64,000 bases of DNA from Dendrophyllia cribrosa (Eukaryota > Cnidaria > Anthozoa > Scleractinia > Dendrophylliidae): assembly GCA_024195265.1 (NCBI GenBank), contig JAJLRJ010000005.1, forward strand, positions 48,580,894 to 48,644,893. Direction: 5' to 3'. Positions 12,119 through 21,894 of this stretch are shown one piece after another; positions within the stretch are counted from its first letter, which is position 1; each line of letters opens with the position of its first letter. The position numbers and the translations under genes were made by a program. Under the pieces are notes generated by a model. The model saw only the letters and a list, made by a program, of their open reading frames with translations, did not search any database and was not told the origin of the DNA.

Positions 12119-12662
12119 TTTGCAGTTAAACAAGTTTATGTACAGTGACGCAGTTTTGATCTTTCTTTTTTTTTTTGAATCCGTACATTAGGATTGAATT
12201 TTGTGTGGAAAAACAAATAGTTTTAATGATGAAATAAGTTTGCAGTTTATGTGTTTTTCATTGACATTAGACTTTTTTCAAATGAATTTATAAAGACAAG
12301 GGTTAATGTTTTTAAACTAAATTTTACATCACATTTGATATTTTTAATTATCTTCAGATCTTTGCTTTTCTTTACATTAACATTAATACAGTATTTTGAA
12401 ATAAGCTTACAAAGTAATTCGGTCCATATTCAAGCATTTTAGGCGTTTAGTTTATGGCGTTCATTACTGCTCAAAACACTTTGACGACTTTCTAGACGTT
12501 CAGACACCTCTTGTACGTCTAGAAGGTCATATTACAGTGCTAAATATTACGACGTAATCTTAGCGAATTCAATATTACGACGTAATATCCAAGACGTTAC
12601 ACAATTTTATTATACAACGTGTTCTAAACGTCTTAATATAGTACGTTGTAAATATGACTTGG
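12119..12662. other. Intergenic DNA with repeated ACGACGTAAT motifs
   Basis: No gene is seen. ATTACGACGTAAT occurs at about 12546 and again, inside a short hairpin, at about 12572. The stretch leads into the large hairpin that follows. Confidence 0.35.
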
Positions 12663-12824
12663 AGTAGTAATAGACGTTGGTGATTCTGGACCCCCCAAAA
12701 TAAGGCTCCAAAGGCCTGAGTTACGGCTTCCCACGAGTCATTTTCATTCTTCGTGGGAAGCCGTAACTCGGGCCTTTGGGGCCTTATTTTGGGGGGTCCA
12801 GAATACACCAACGTCTATTACTAC
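12663..12824. repeat. Long inverted repeat of about 160 bp
   Basis: The left arm begins GTAGTAATAGACGTTGG and includes CTGGACCCCCCAAAATAAGG and ACGGCTTCCCACGA. The right arm mirrors it and ends at CCAACGTCTATTACTAC. The loop is only about 15 bp. This is a MITE-like palindrome with few mismatches, so it is probably young. Confidence 0.65.
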
Positions 12825-12874
12825 ACACTGTGAATGTTGGTCCGGTACTAGACCACCGCCCAACCCCAACCCAC

Positions 12875-13153
12875 ATGGCACAGAGGCCCGGTACGAGACC
12901 ACCAATTGAAGAAATCCCTACCCATGGTATATCGCAAATTGTGACAATGGGGCGAGGAAGAAGCGGCTTTGTTGTCATTGGTAAGAAAAAAGAAGCTCCT
13001 TATGATCGGCGCAACCCCACAAAATATTTTTTTGGAAGGGCTTCTAATACAATGGTGAAGCCCAATCCAAAAGAAAACATTATCCCTCCAGATATACATA
13101 GAATTGCCAAAGCATTATCTCCACAGCAACTTGTTTCACTGATTACCAATTGA
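12875..13153 (+). CDS. Hypothetical 92-aa ORF upstream of the YqaJ ORF
   Basis: The ATG at 12875 gives a proline- and arginine-rich protein with a central strand-forming part (RSGFVVIGKKKEAPYDRRN) and a C-terminal helix (HRIAKALSPQQLVSLI). It ends 25 bp before the next ORF on the same strand, so the two may belong to one transcript or one former element. I do not recognise it. Confidence 0.35.
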   Translation: MAQRPGTRPPIEEIPTHGISQIVTMGRGRSGFVVIGKKKEAPYDRRNPTKYFFGRASNTMVKPNPKENIIPPDIHRIAKALSPQQLVSLITN

Positions 13154-13178
13154 AAAAACGCCTGGACTTTGTATACCA

Positions 13179-14090
13179 ATGATGGCGACAACACAAGATT
13201 TCATGAACTTTCTCAAATCGAGGAATACTGGTCTGAAACAAAAGAGCGCCGACTGGCTCTCAGCCAGACAAAATACAATTGGGGCTTCTGAAGTTTCTGC
13301 TTTAACAGCCACTTCGCCGTTCGAAACGCGAAGAAGCTTGCTCTTAAAGAAAATTCAACCCCCGGTTATGCATAACAATGCGGCTTGTACCTGGGGCAGT
13401 CTGTTCGAACCGCTTATTCGCAAGTATTTTGAGCAAAAACATTCTGTTTCCGTTTTTGGTCATAGCATCTCTTTTAATCTAGCAAGAGAGCATCCGCTTT
13501 ATCGAAAGGTCACTTGTAGCCCAGACGGTTATTTCATGAATAAAGATAACACATTAAGCTTGTTAGAGTTTAAATGTCCGTTCAAGCGAAAAATAGCTAT
13601 TAACAGAATTCCTAGCTATTATAGCGATCAGATACAAACAGGGCTCGCTTTGAGTGGCGACATGGTCTCCAAAGGCTTGTTTGTTGACGGCTATTTCAGA
13701 ATGTGTTCTTTAAACCAGCTTGAACCAAGTTTAGCTCACAATTCTTTTCTCAACGCCGGGAGAACATACAAGACAAAAAACAAATCAACTCTTGCCTGGG
13801 GGGTCTGTTATCTATTCAGCAAACAAAACATCAAGAGCAATCAAGCCGAACTTATTGATCTTAGGGCAACACAAACAATTGCTTTGTTTAAACATGTCAT
13901 GGGTTTAATTGCCACTAAAGATGTTTGGGTTTCTTATGGAAAAATACGAATGGCGTTCACAGACCGTGACGAAAATGATGAATTTTTACGTTTAAACTAT
14001 ATGAAAGAAGCGTTCTCTAACCCGCGTAGAGAATGGCCGAAACCTGTCGCAATGTTCGCTTGGAAATTACTAATTATAAGAGGGTCGTAG
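13179..14090 (+). CDS. YqaJ-type (lambda-exonuclease-like) nuclease
   Basis: The frame encodes 303 residues with the order of motifs expected of the YqaJ/alkaline exonuclease fold: WLSARQNTIGASEVSAL near residue 28, an AACTWGSLFEPLIRKYFE helix, SPDGYF at about 113, the metal-binding LLEFKCPFKR at about 127, and YYSDQIQTGLALSG at about 146. Such enzymes resect DNA ends for recombination. In animals, YqaJ proteins appear as the second ORF of ISL2EU-type DNA transposons and in large DNA viruses. The flanks here do not decide between them. The last residues run into an inverted repeat at 14065-14420, so the natural C-terminus may have been replaced by an insertion. I used the ATG at 13179; a second ATG follows directly. 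Confidence 0.7.
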   Translation: MMATTQDFMNFLKSRNTGLKQKSADWLSARQNTIGASEVSALTATSPFETRRSLLLKKIQPPVMHNNAACTWGSLFEPLIRKYFEQKHSVSVFGHSISFNLAREHPLYRKVTCSPDGYFMNKDNTLSLLEFKCPFKRKIAINRIPSYYSDQIQTGLALSGDMVSKGLFVDGYFRMCSLNQLEPSLAHNSFLNAGRTYKTKNKSTLAWGVCYLFSKQNIKSNQAELIDLRATQTIALFKHVMGLIATKDVWVSYGKIRMAFTDRDENDEFLRLNYMKEAFSNPRREWPKPVAMFAWKLLIIRGS

Positions 14091-14420
14091 ACCCGAAATA
14101 TAATTGGAATTATACGAGAATAAACGAGACGAGTATAACAATGTATTGCCTTTATTTGCTTCAAATCTAAACAGCGAACTTTAAAGAAACAATGAAAAAT
14201 ATCAACATCCGTGGGCCCGGGTAACCTGGGCCGGGCCCCTTTATCCTGCCGGTCCACCCCACATCACGGAGCAACCAAGACCTGAAATAAATAGCAACAA
14301 CAACATCAATAAGACAATGAGGGAGGGACTGGGTGTGGAAAACATTGTTATACTCGTCTCGTTTATTCTCGTATAATTCCAATTATATTTCGGGTCTACG
14401 ACCCTCATAATTAGTAATTA
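14065..14420. repeat. Fold-back element with ~80-bp arms
   Basis: The left arm (14065-14144) starts AATTACTAATTATA and contains GAGGGTCGTAGACCCGAAAT. The right arm (14342-14420) is its near-exact reverse complement. About 200 bp lie between the arms. No convincing target duplication was found. It abuts both the YqaJ ORF and the DIRS-like 3' end, so it may be a MITE or part of the DIRS terminus. Confidence 0.6.
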
Positions 14421-14468
14421 TACTTCACCTAAACTCGCCTTGTATAACAATGTATGTTCAAAGCCAGT

Positions 14469-15440
14469 TTATGTAGATTTTAATACAGCCTTACTAGCCG
14501 TGGGATCAAACTTTGGTCTATAATAAAATTTCAAGAAGGTACGTTCCCCCGACCAATCAGCCAACTCTAGAATTTGGAAAAAAGTAATCCCATTCTGAGC
14601 TGCAGCAGATGTGGCTGCGCCTCGAACGGAATGAGATTTAAAAACTGAGGTATCAATTCCAAAACTGAACGAACCCACCTAGAAACTGTATTTGCAGAGA
14701 CTGGTTTGTGGGGAGCTATAAAGGATAAGAAAAGCTTGTTGTGGCTTGAAGGATTTATTGGGCGCCATTGTAATGTGCGAGCCTCGTATTCCTTCAAGCA
14801 CTCCACTGGACATAAATCCTTAACTTCAGAGAATGAAGGATGAAAAGACACTTTTAGAGGTTGCCCCAAACGAACCACTTTAGTAAGCTCTGGGAGGTTA
14901 AATGAAACTCCTTCTGGCACATATTTTCGGAATCGCAAATCATGAGCAATAACTTCAGAGCTTCTTTCTGCTGAAGTCAGCATAAACAGAACTGCCAATT
15001 TAAGGGACAGGCATTTCAAAGAAAGCTGAGTATTTGGACCCAGAGACACCAAATAATCAAGGACTTTGCTAACTTCCCAAGTATTAGAGTACTTAGGTAA
15101 GGGTGGTCTGCTCTGAAAAACACCCTTAAGAAGTTGGCAAACTAGTGGGTGTTCCCCAATCCTAACAAAGTCAATTGGGGGGTGCGTTTTGGAAATAGCA
15201 GACCTATGAAGGTTGATCGTTCTGTACTCCCTACCTAGCTGAAACAAATGGGTTAGGTATTCAATGATAGCACTCAAAGGTGCTGAAACTGGATTAATTT
15301 GTTTTGATAAACACCAGCTAACCCACTGCTTCCAAGCAGAGTCATAGCATGCTGCTGTGGATTTCCGCCAGGCAGATAAGAGGAGGGTTTTAGCTGGCTG
15401 CGAAATTCCATTTGTCTCGTACTGTCTGCCGAGACAAGCC
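14469..15440 (-). pseudogene. DIRS-like tyrosine recombinase, frameshifted
   Basis: The recombinase begins around WRKSTAACYDSAWKQWVSWC on the minus strand and contains LTSAERSSEVIAHDLRF with a likely catalytic Arg. Its C-terminal catalytic part (HSVRGAATSAAAQNG with the H-x-x-R pair, and LKFYYRP with the candidate Tyr) lies in a different frame, at 14678-14469. The break is near 14650-14690. The element cannot make a full recombinase from this copy. Residue roles are from the known DIRS recombinase family. Confidence 0.65.
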
Positions 15441-16947
15441 ACGGGGCCAAAACCAGATCCTGCAATGGGTGTTGTTCCCGTCCCCTGGTTAACAGATTGG
15501 GATTGAGGGGGAGGAGTACTGGTTGGTCCACACACAACTCCAGGACTAGAGGGAACCATGATTGCATCTCCCAAACTGGAGTTATTATTACAATACTGGG
15601 AACTTGTTGCTGAATCACCTGTTTTAGACATCTTCCGATCAGTACAAAAGGTGGGAATGCATAACCTTTGAACTGGGTCCAGTCTAGAGAGAAAGCATCT
15701 ATCGCTTCTGCCTCTGGATCTGGCCTCCAACTTACATAGCGAGGGAGTTGGTGGGTAAGTCGAGAGGCAAAGAGGTCGATTTCTAGGGGCCCCCAAAGTA
15801 GATTTACTCGATGGAAAATCTGAGGCAACAGTTTCCAATCGCTGGAGTCTCTCCGAGTTCGAGACTCTTCGTCTGCTATTTGATTGAGACACCCCGGGAG
15901 GTGTTGCGCAACTATCGATATGTCCCTTTGAAGGCACCACTCCCATATTTGATAGGCTATGGAGGCCAGAATGCACGAGGTTGTGCCCCCCATTTTGTTG
16001 ATGTACGAAACTGCCGTTTGGTTGTCCATTAATAAAAGAACTTTGATCCGACAAGTGCCTTTTACGAATGATTTCAATGTAAATCCGCCTGCTATCAGTT
16101 CTAGACAATTGATGTGTAACAAACGCTCTGTCTGGGACCAAGACCCTCCGGTGCGAAGGTCCCCACAATGAGCCCCCCAACCTAGGGTTGAAGCGTCTGT
16201 TTCTATGATTAAATCTGGGGCATTCGACACCAAGCTCTTGCCATTCCAGGCTATCAGGTGGTCTCGCCACCAAATCAATTCTTCCCGAGCTTCTGGGGAA
16301 AAAAGGACTAATGCCTCGTAGTCTCGAGAATGACTGAGAGCTGTCTTTTGTACTCGCTGAAGGTGGCGGTAATTCAGGGGAGCGGGGAAAACTGCCTGAA
16401 GTGATGCGTTCAACTTCCCTAGGAAACGAGATAGCTCCCTTACTGTGACAGGGTTGTTGTCCAGTAAGGACTGGCTGTCTCTTCGGATCTGACGTAGTTT
16501 CTCCCGGGTTAATGACAAAGTCATGGCCACTGAACTCACTACAAAACCCAGAAATTCTAACTGCTGACAGGGAGTGAGAACAGACTTTTTGTGATTGATG
16601 ACAAAACCCAGGCTGGTAAGCAAGTTGACTGCTAGATTGGCATGGGCCTTGGCCAGCTCTATAGACTCTGCCATGATCAGGAGATCGTCTAAATAAATTA
16701 TTAATCTGACTCCCTGCTTGCGTAGTAAACCTACAACTGGTCTCAGTATCTTGGTGAACACAAGAGGAGCTGAAGCCAGCCCGAACGGAAGGCATGCAAA
16801 TTCCCAAAGGGTATCTCTCCAAAGGAATCTGAGATACTTCTGATGATTTTTCCAAATGGGAATTGTAAAGTAGGCATCCTTTAGGTCTATTTTCACTAGA
16901 AAATCGTTCTTCTTTAAAAGGTTCCGAAGCATATGGATACCTTCCAT
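15274..16947 (-). CDS. DIRS-like reverse transcriptase/RNase H
   Basis: The 557-residue frame contains RT motifs: FLVKIDLKDAYFTIPI, LPFGLASAPLVFTKI and the catalytic LIIYLDDLLI. It then has an RNase H part (LIIETDASTLGWGAH, LLLMDNQTAVSYINK, and an HLPGCLNQIADEESR-type end), followed by a DIRS-type linker with WGPLEIDLFASR. The frame continues upstream of the ATG to about 17030 with an RPVINLKGLN-like stretch, so the true start lies beyond and is lost. The overlapping long frame at 14567-17032 is largely a shadow of this gene until it becomes the recombinase. Confidence 0.8.
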   Translation of the reverse strand: MEGIHMLRNLLKKNDFLVKIDLKDAYFTIPIWKNHQKYLRFLWRDTLWEFACLPFGLASAPLVFTKILRPVVGLLRKQGVRLIIYLDDLLIMAESIELAKAHANLAVNLLTSLGFVINHKKSVLTPCQQLEFLGFVVSSVAMTLSLTREKLRQIRRDSQSLLDNNPVTVRELSRFLGKLNASLQAVFPAPLNYRHLQRVQKTALSHSRDYEALVLFSPEAREELIWWRDHLIAWNGKSLVSNAPDLIIETDASTLGWGAHCGDLRTGGSWSQTERLLHINCLELIAGGFTLKSFVKGTCRIKVLLLMDNQTAVSYINKMGGTTSCILASIAYQIWEWCLQRDISIVAQHLPGCLNQIADEESRTRRDSSDWKLLPQIFHRVNLLWGPLEIDLFASRLTHQLPRYVSWRPDPEAEAIDAFSLDWTQFKGYAFPPFVLIGRCLKQVIQQQVPSIVIITPVWEMQSWFPLVLELCVDQPVLLPLNPNLLTRGREQHPLQDLVLAPWLVSADSTRQMEFRSQLKPSSYLPGGNPQQHAMTLLGSSGLAGVYQNKLIQFQHL

Positions 16948-17040
16948 TTTGAAATGTTGGTATTCGAGGAAATGATTTAGCCCTTTGAGGTTGATAACAG
17001 GGCGTTGACCTCCAAAACACAGGCGATGACAAGGCCGTTT

Positions 17041-18200
17041 TGGAAGCCTTTATAATGGAGCAAGCGGCAATGCTTACTCCAGAGTTCTGAATGCATTATC
17101 CCATAAATGTTCATTTTTGATTATCATAGCATCAGACATCCATTGTTGTCTCAGGTAATTTACAATCGCTCGTTGTTGCTTAAAATGGACATTTCGTGCC
17201 GCATATATATACAATATCTCACTTTGCCCCGTCTCAGTCCCCACGCGGCCAGAGCCTTCAATATTTCTTCGGCGGCCATTTGCTATCAAACTTTGGCCGA
17301 TAAAATAACACCAGAGCTTCAATCTTGTTAAAATACACTGCAGATGTGGATGTAGTAGATTCGAGAAATGCCATAGAAACTTTCAGAGTGAGAGAATCAG
17401 AAGAAAGTGAAAAAATCACCGGATTTGCAGTTTTGTAGATCGATCCACGATCGAGAGGAAGTGCTTCTTTGGGCTTGTTTAACTGATGATTCAGTCTCTA
17501 ATACTTCCAGGATGGATTCTACAGCTTCATATGTTATTTGGTATTTTAACGTATTTTGGTTTTTATTGTCTCAAAACCGTACGTAGAATAAAGTGTTTTG
17601 GGCCATGTAGCATAAAGGCTTTTAGCTCGTACAGAATAGAGTATTTTGGCTTTATTGCCTCAAAACCGCATGTAGAATAAAGTATCTTGGCTCATGTAGA
17701 ATAAAGTATCTCGGCCCATGTAGAATAAAGTATTTTGGATTATTTATAAAGTATTTTGGTTTTTATTGCCCTAAATGCGCATGCGTATTGCTTCAATTTC
17801 TCAGTGTTAGCCAAAAGCGAAACCACAAGTAAGCGGCTTGTTGAACTGATCATTATAAATAGAAAAATCACCCCATATATTTCTTAGTTCAATAGATTTT
17901 GGTGAAGTCTAGGGAGGTGAAAGCTGGCCAACTTTCTGAATCCCGTTTAAAGGCTTGTGCGAATGATTGAATTACAGAGTAGAGGGGGATGTCTTCCAGT
18001 GGACGGTACCCCCGGGTGAGCCCGCTCTGGCCTTACTGGTTCCAGGGGGGTGCCAAACAGAGTTCTCCTATTAGTTCTCGCCCTCGCTCCCAGAGGTAAA
18101 ATGTGGAAATGACAACCGCCTTGTCAGCGGTTAAAGTCCTAGCCTAGGCTAGGCAAAGAACTGCCACCGGCACCCCCCTGCAAGGGTTTTTGCCCTTCTT
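17041..18200. repeat. Host DNA with degenerate short tandem repeats at 17570-17770
   Basis: No gene is seen. Between about 17570 and 17770 a unit like TGTAGAATAAAGTATTTTGG recurs with changes about six times. The stretch at 17990-18200 is more GC-rich and may include the damaged left end of element B. It contains CCTAGCCTAGGCTAGG and paired GGCACCCCCCTG motifs. Confidence 0.4.
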
Positions 18201-18204
18201 GTTG

Positions 18205-18265
18205 ACCTGTCACGCAAGGTGTCACGCGTGACAAGTAACGCAATGTCACACAACGTGACCCATCT
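18205..18265. repeat. TGTCACGC repeat cluster at the presumed left end of element B
   Basis: CTGTCACGC, GTGTCACGCGTGAC (with the palindrome GTCACGCGTGAC), AACGCAATGTCACA and AACGTGACC lie within 60 bp and overlap the last codons of the VLTF3-like gene. Similar TGCGTGACAT words occur in the terminal repeats of element A, so this may be a terminal or replication-related sequence of B. Confidence 0.35.
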
Positions 18266-18957
18266 TTTCAAGCACGATCTGCCATTTTTGCTCGTGTTTC
18301 CATATTGAGTTTTGTGGAATTTGTAGCCAGAAATAATTGAGAATAGCATGCTGTGATTGCTGACATTTTAGTATCCCATCAAAGATTTTGTAGGCTACAA
18401 ATGGCATAGAGATTCTATCCGGTAGATGTTCTTCGATGAAATTGAAGGCCTCATTTGCATGTTGTATTTCATCATAGGACAAGCAGAAGTAGGGTTCACA
18501 AATTTTCAGATGTTTGTTGAGATAGCTTTTGAAGTTGTAGCGTTTGGTGGGCCTTCTTTTTTTGGTAATTTTGTAATCACCACCATAGAGCTCGTTATAA
18601 TCAAAGGTCACACCATCCAGAGGCTCTAAGAGCCCGCAGTCCTCACAGCAAAGTTCTGATGAAAACATCCTGAGGTTTAATTTGCCTTTGCAGTTTTGGC
18701 AAAATTTTGTCCTTTCATTCAAAATGGTGAAAGGTGGGTTGGGGTGGTATTGTGCCTCGTGAGAAAGACACTCCTTGATGTGATGAAGGCGTTCTGACAG
18801 ACTTGAACGCAGTATTTCCTTGTTGTAGGTTTCGAGTGAGCGTAGGAGGATAAATTTGTATTCTTTATCCAGCCCATCGAGTTTGGTTTTGTACAATGTA
18901 TTCGCCTTTAGTGTCCAAGGACCGAACATCAGCCAGTTGTTCAGCAAACTTCTCCAT
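18246..18957 (-). pseudogene. VLTF3-like late transcription factor of element B, probable frameshift
   Basis: The protein has a zinc ribbon (CQNCKGKLNL followed by CCEDCG), then YNFKSYLNKHLKICEPY, and a C-terminal helical part with MPFVAYKIFDGIL and IWKHEQKWQIVLEKMG. This pattern fits the poxvirus late transcription factor VLTF3 family found in Polintons and large DNA viruses, where it drives late genes. The long frame (18983-18246) begins with TTG and has no ATG. An ATG at 18957 in a neighbouring frame starts MEKFAEQLADVRSLDTK, preceded by a GTATATCC motif. The likely gene therefore starts at 18957 and changes frame near 18890. The family call is firm on motif order; the frameshift is an inference. 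Confidence 0.65.
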
Positions 18958-19032
18958 GGATATACATCGTGTTGTGTATTCAATTGGACGCAAAGGACTT
19001 ATCCTTAGAAATGTAGAGGTTAAATCCAGAAT

Positions 19033-19719
19033 TTAGTTTCTCAAATCGGACTTGGATGCTGCGGTGAGAAGACTTATCTTTTTTTGAAACTCTTGTTTGA
19101 CTTCCTTGCGAAATTCGTTTTTGAGTTTCTCGAGGTCTGGAGCTTGTGTTTGAGTGCCAACGTCTTTTTTTGCCTTAACACCATCCCTGATTGCAGCTTT
19201 GAGTTCGTAATATTTTTCCACCTCACGAGTAATTATGGTGAATTCTGCATCACTGATCTTCTTGTCTTCCAGAGCCTTTGAGACCAGTTCATTGACAGAG
19301 TTGCGTTTAGCCAGGGCCAGTGTATAGATATTCTCGTGTTTGGTCACTTTCCTCTCTAGCCGCTTGTTAGCAGCTGTAAAACCAACAGAGGACAGCCCAC
19401 AAAGCGTGGCAACGCCGGCAAGTGCTGGACTTGCAACAATTCCGAACCCAGTCAATGCAGTGGCAAGGGCCCCTGATGACAGCCCAACAGAAAGCGACCC
19501 AAGGCCAACCGCCGAGTAATGAACTAAGGATTGGGTTCGTTTATATTTTTTTGCGACCTGACGGTAATGCTCGGCTTCGTCAGACAACTCCTTAAGCAAG
19601 TCAGAGATCTTTTTGAGCCGGAAATTGTCTGCATTGATTTGAGTGATCTCACGCATAGGGTAGAGCTGTTGTGTCTCGCTGTATTCCGGGGCCGATGGCA
19701 GCACATTGGCAGAACTCAT
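19033..19719 (-). CDS. Helical protein with central hydrophobic hairpin, element B
   Basis: The 228-residue protein has an N-terminal helix (FRLKKISDLLKELSDEAEHY), a glycine/alanine-rich hydrophobic hairpin at about residues 70-115 (VGLGSLSVGLSSGALATAL then a short turn and FGIVASPALAGVATLCGL), and a long charged C-terminal coiled coil ending in KKISLLTAASKS. It is probably a membrane-associated protein. Element A has a protein of the same plan at 23427-23909, also next to its VLTF3-like gene. The ATG at 19719 follows a clear CATATATACCC motif at about 19725-19738. I cannot assign a function. Confidence 0.7.
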   Translation of the reverse strand: MSSANVLPSAPEYSETQQLYPMREITQINADNFRLKKISDLLKELSDEAEHYRQVAKKYKRTQSLVHYSAVGLGSLSVGLSSGALATALTGFGIVASPALAGVATLCGLSSVGFTAANKRLERKVTKHENIYTLALAKRNSVNELVSKALEDKKISDAEFTIITREVEKYYELKAAIRDGVKAKKDVGTQTQAPDLEKLKNEFRKEVKQEFQKKISLLTAASKSDLRN

Positions 19720-19742
19720 TGCGTGGGTATATATATGTTTTT

Positions 19743-20405
19743 TTAATTTATCTCAACTTCAAATTCTAAGGGCATGTCATTGAAGTTGAAGAGGTCATTG
19801 TTCTCATCCCTCACTGACAGTGTTATGCTGTTTACATAATCACCAGACGAAACGTCACGCAAGACATGCTGTGGTGTTGATTGGTAATGAACCTTTTCAA
19901 AGGGTTTCCCACGAATGTCGAAGCGCGCCAACACACTCGAAGGTTTGCCATTGAGTAAGTTCTGTTCTTTGTCAACCAGGTCACAGTGGACAAAGTAAGT
20001 GCTTGGAGATGTAAACCCTTTGACAACTGCACTCCAAAACGGTGTACCACTTATACCCAGAAAATCTGTCAGATTTTTACTAAACGTTACATTATTGGGA
20101 CTTTTAATTAACATTATTCCTTCTGCTGTGAGTGTATCAACTGTTAGATCAATAACTGGTCTATTCTTTTTTATCTCAATGAAATCTTTTACAAAGTTAT
20201 CCACTGTGTAAAACCCTGGAATTAAGAATACTTCAGTAGTCTTTCCATTACTGCCAGGTGCTGAGATAACCGCTCTTTCTTTCAAGTTGTACCACGAGTT
20301 GGTGAGTGAGGCAGATAGGAGCCGGATGTAATTGGGCATCGGAAGTGCATGATCAAAGTACACAGTGTATGGGTTCGAAGTCGTGACAAATGTCAACACA
20401 ACCAT
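19743..20405 (-). CDS. Penton-like (single jelly-roll) capsid protein 1, element B
   Basis: The 220-residue beta-rich protein starts with MVVLTFVTTSNPYTVYFDH. It holds FSKNLTDFLGIS in the middle, then YFVHCDLVDKEQNLLNG, and ends with NSITLSVRDENNDLF and FEVEIN. The FxxNLxxxLG and IxxHCxLV features match element A's penton at 28287-29033, so I assign it to the Polinton penton (minor capsid) family, which forms the pentameric vertices. It has a tandem paralogue just upstream (20429-21103). An AAATATACTCG stretch precedes the ATG at 20405. Assignment is by comparison within the window. Confidence 0.65.
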   Translation of the reverse strand: MVVLTFVTTSNPYTVYFDHALPMPNYIRLLSASLTNSWYNLKERAVISAPGSNGKTTEVFLIPGFYTVDNFVKDFIEIKKNRPVIDLTVDTLTAEGIMLIKSPNNVTFSKNLTDFLGISGTPFWSAVVKGFTSPSTYFVHCDLVDKEQNLLNGKPSSVLARFDIRGKPFEKVHYQSTPQHVLRDVSSGDYVNSITLSVRDENNDLFNFNDMPLEFEVEIN

Positions 20406-20428
20406 GACAGATGCGAGTATATTTAAGT

Positions 20429-21103
20429 TTATTTTATTTCAATTTCAAACTCCCAGGGCATGCCTTTGAAGTCAACGAGGTTGCTCTTTTCATCTCTGAT
20501 CGACAGTGTGATGTCATTTACATGTTTACCAAAGCCATCGACACTATGCCAGCCGCCATGTTGGGTCACTTGGTAGTTGATCTTCTCAAAAGGTTTTCCG
20601 GTTACATCAAAACGAGCCAATAAGCTTGAAGCATTGCCATTGAGAAGGTTCTGTTCTTTGTCAAGCAGATCGCAGTAGACAAAGTATGAGCCTGGAAGTT
20701 TGAAACCCTTTATGGTAAAATGAGGATATGTTTTTATGTCTATATGAAACAATCTTGCGAGATTTGGGGAAACCCATATTATGTATTTTTGTCCTGGGTT
20801 TAAAATAGAAAGAACGCCAAGTTCATATGGTTTTGCCTGCAGAGCAATACCCTTTTCTTTAAATTTACCATTTATCATGTCTGCAAGGCTATTAGGAGTA
20901 ACAAACCCAGGGCCAATGTCAATGATGGTAGTCTTTGGGTTATCACCAGAAAGGACTGCGGCTATTTTCACTTTTTCTGCTAAGTTATCCTACGAATTGT
21001 AAAACGAGGTAGACAGGAGGCGGATATAGTGTGCATTCTGGATCACGTGATCAAAGTACAGAGTGTAGGGGTTCGAAGTTGTGGCAACTGTAAGCACAAC
21101 CAT
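20429..21103 (-). pseudogene. Penton-like capsid protein 2, element B, with in-frame stop
   Basis: This is a paralogue of the 19743-20405 protein, sharing the N-terminus (MVVLTVATTSNPYTLYFDH), YFVYCDLLDKEQNLLNG and the C-terminal NDITLSIRDEKSNLV. The full gene starts at ATG 21103, just downstream of a CATATACACACC motif. A TAG at 20992-20990 (codon 38) interrupts it at a place where the paralogue reads Trp. From an internal ATG at 20971 the rest (180 residues) is open. The TAG could be a mutated TGG or a base-calling error. Two tandem pentons in one element is unusual. Confidence 0.65.
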
Positions 21104-21202
21104 GGTGTGTATATGTAAGTTTATTGGGAAAAACATAAATATATACACAGGAAAACATTGTGCATATAAATATATATTTTAAAAATATAATTATATACAA
21201 TC
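21104..21202. promoter_or_regulatory. Divergent promoter region of element B
   Basis: The 99 bp between the outward-facing penton-like gene and the long split gene contain CATATACACACC toward the left gene and ATTATATACAATC toward the right gene. AAACATAAATATATACAC lies between them. Both fit the CATATATAC plus short leader plus ATG layout seen upstream of other B genes. Confidence 0.5.
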
Positions 21203-21888
21203 ATGTTTGGCAGACGTCCCGGTGGAATTTTTCCTAATTCAAATCTTGGTATAAACATCGGCGGCCACAATTACGGACCCCCACCCCCTTTTTATTCGCC
21301 TCCAAACGCCTATACCCATGTAAAGCCAAAGCCACACATAAATCCTGAAATGGCTTGGTTGAGTTCGCCGGAGGCTGCCAGGCTCTCTGCTGCGGCCAAG
21401 GCTAAGGCGCTCTCAGCCTTCAAAAAGCGTTTCCCGAGCGCCGATATGTCACACTTTGAAGTGCAAGTAGAGTTTGGTGACGACCACAAAACAGCCACAG
21501 GAGAAGTGCTTTACAAAGAGGGTCAAGGCTCATGGGCACTCGTTACAGAAATGCCCCACAAAGATTGGACTGGCGCCGAAAGAGACTCTCTTGGCCTTCA
21601 TTATGACGGGGGTTTCCCTTATCAGTTATCGTTGGGGCAACCAGAAAAGTCAATCCCAGCTGTTGCTTTCTCCACCACAATAGACAAAGACATGATGATT
21701 GGCGCAATCTTGAACGATGAGTCGCAAAAGATTTACGTCACGCCAACTGATTATTTCACAACGAAATACAGAAATATCTTCAGGGACACACAGATTTCAT
21801 TCACAACCGCCAAATACGGCCGAAAGTGGATGGGTGGTCCTCATATGAGCTTTTGGCCGCAACAACTCTCCTTCGCACTGTGGTGTGC

Positions 21889-21894
21889 AACAAC
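21889..21894. repeat. Target-site duplication AACAAC, left copy
   Basis: The six bases AACAAC directly precede the AGTAGTTATAG end of element A. The same six follow its other end at 38959-38964. Six-base duplications are the rule for Polintons. Confidence 0.9.

Larger units (their letters stand above)
14469..17040 (-). mobile_element. DIRS-like retrotransposon, decayed
   Basis: On the minus strand, RT/RNase H (16947-15274 and slightly upstream) and a tyrosine recombinase (C-terminal part about 15400-14469) lie in overlapping, shifted frames. That is the arrangement of DIRS-type elements, which integrate by recombinase rather than integrase. No gag ORF or intact terminal repeats were found, so the copy is truncated on its 5' side near 17040. 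Confidence 0.75.

Noticed and set aside
14567..17032. A single 821-residue protein across the DIRS-like element
   Set aside because: Only its 3' third reads as recombinase; the rest is a shadow of the RT/RNase H frame.
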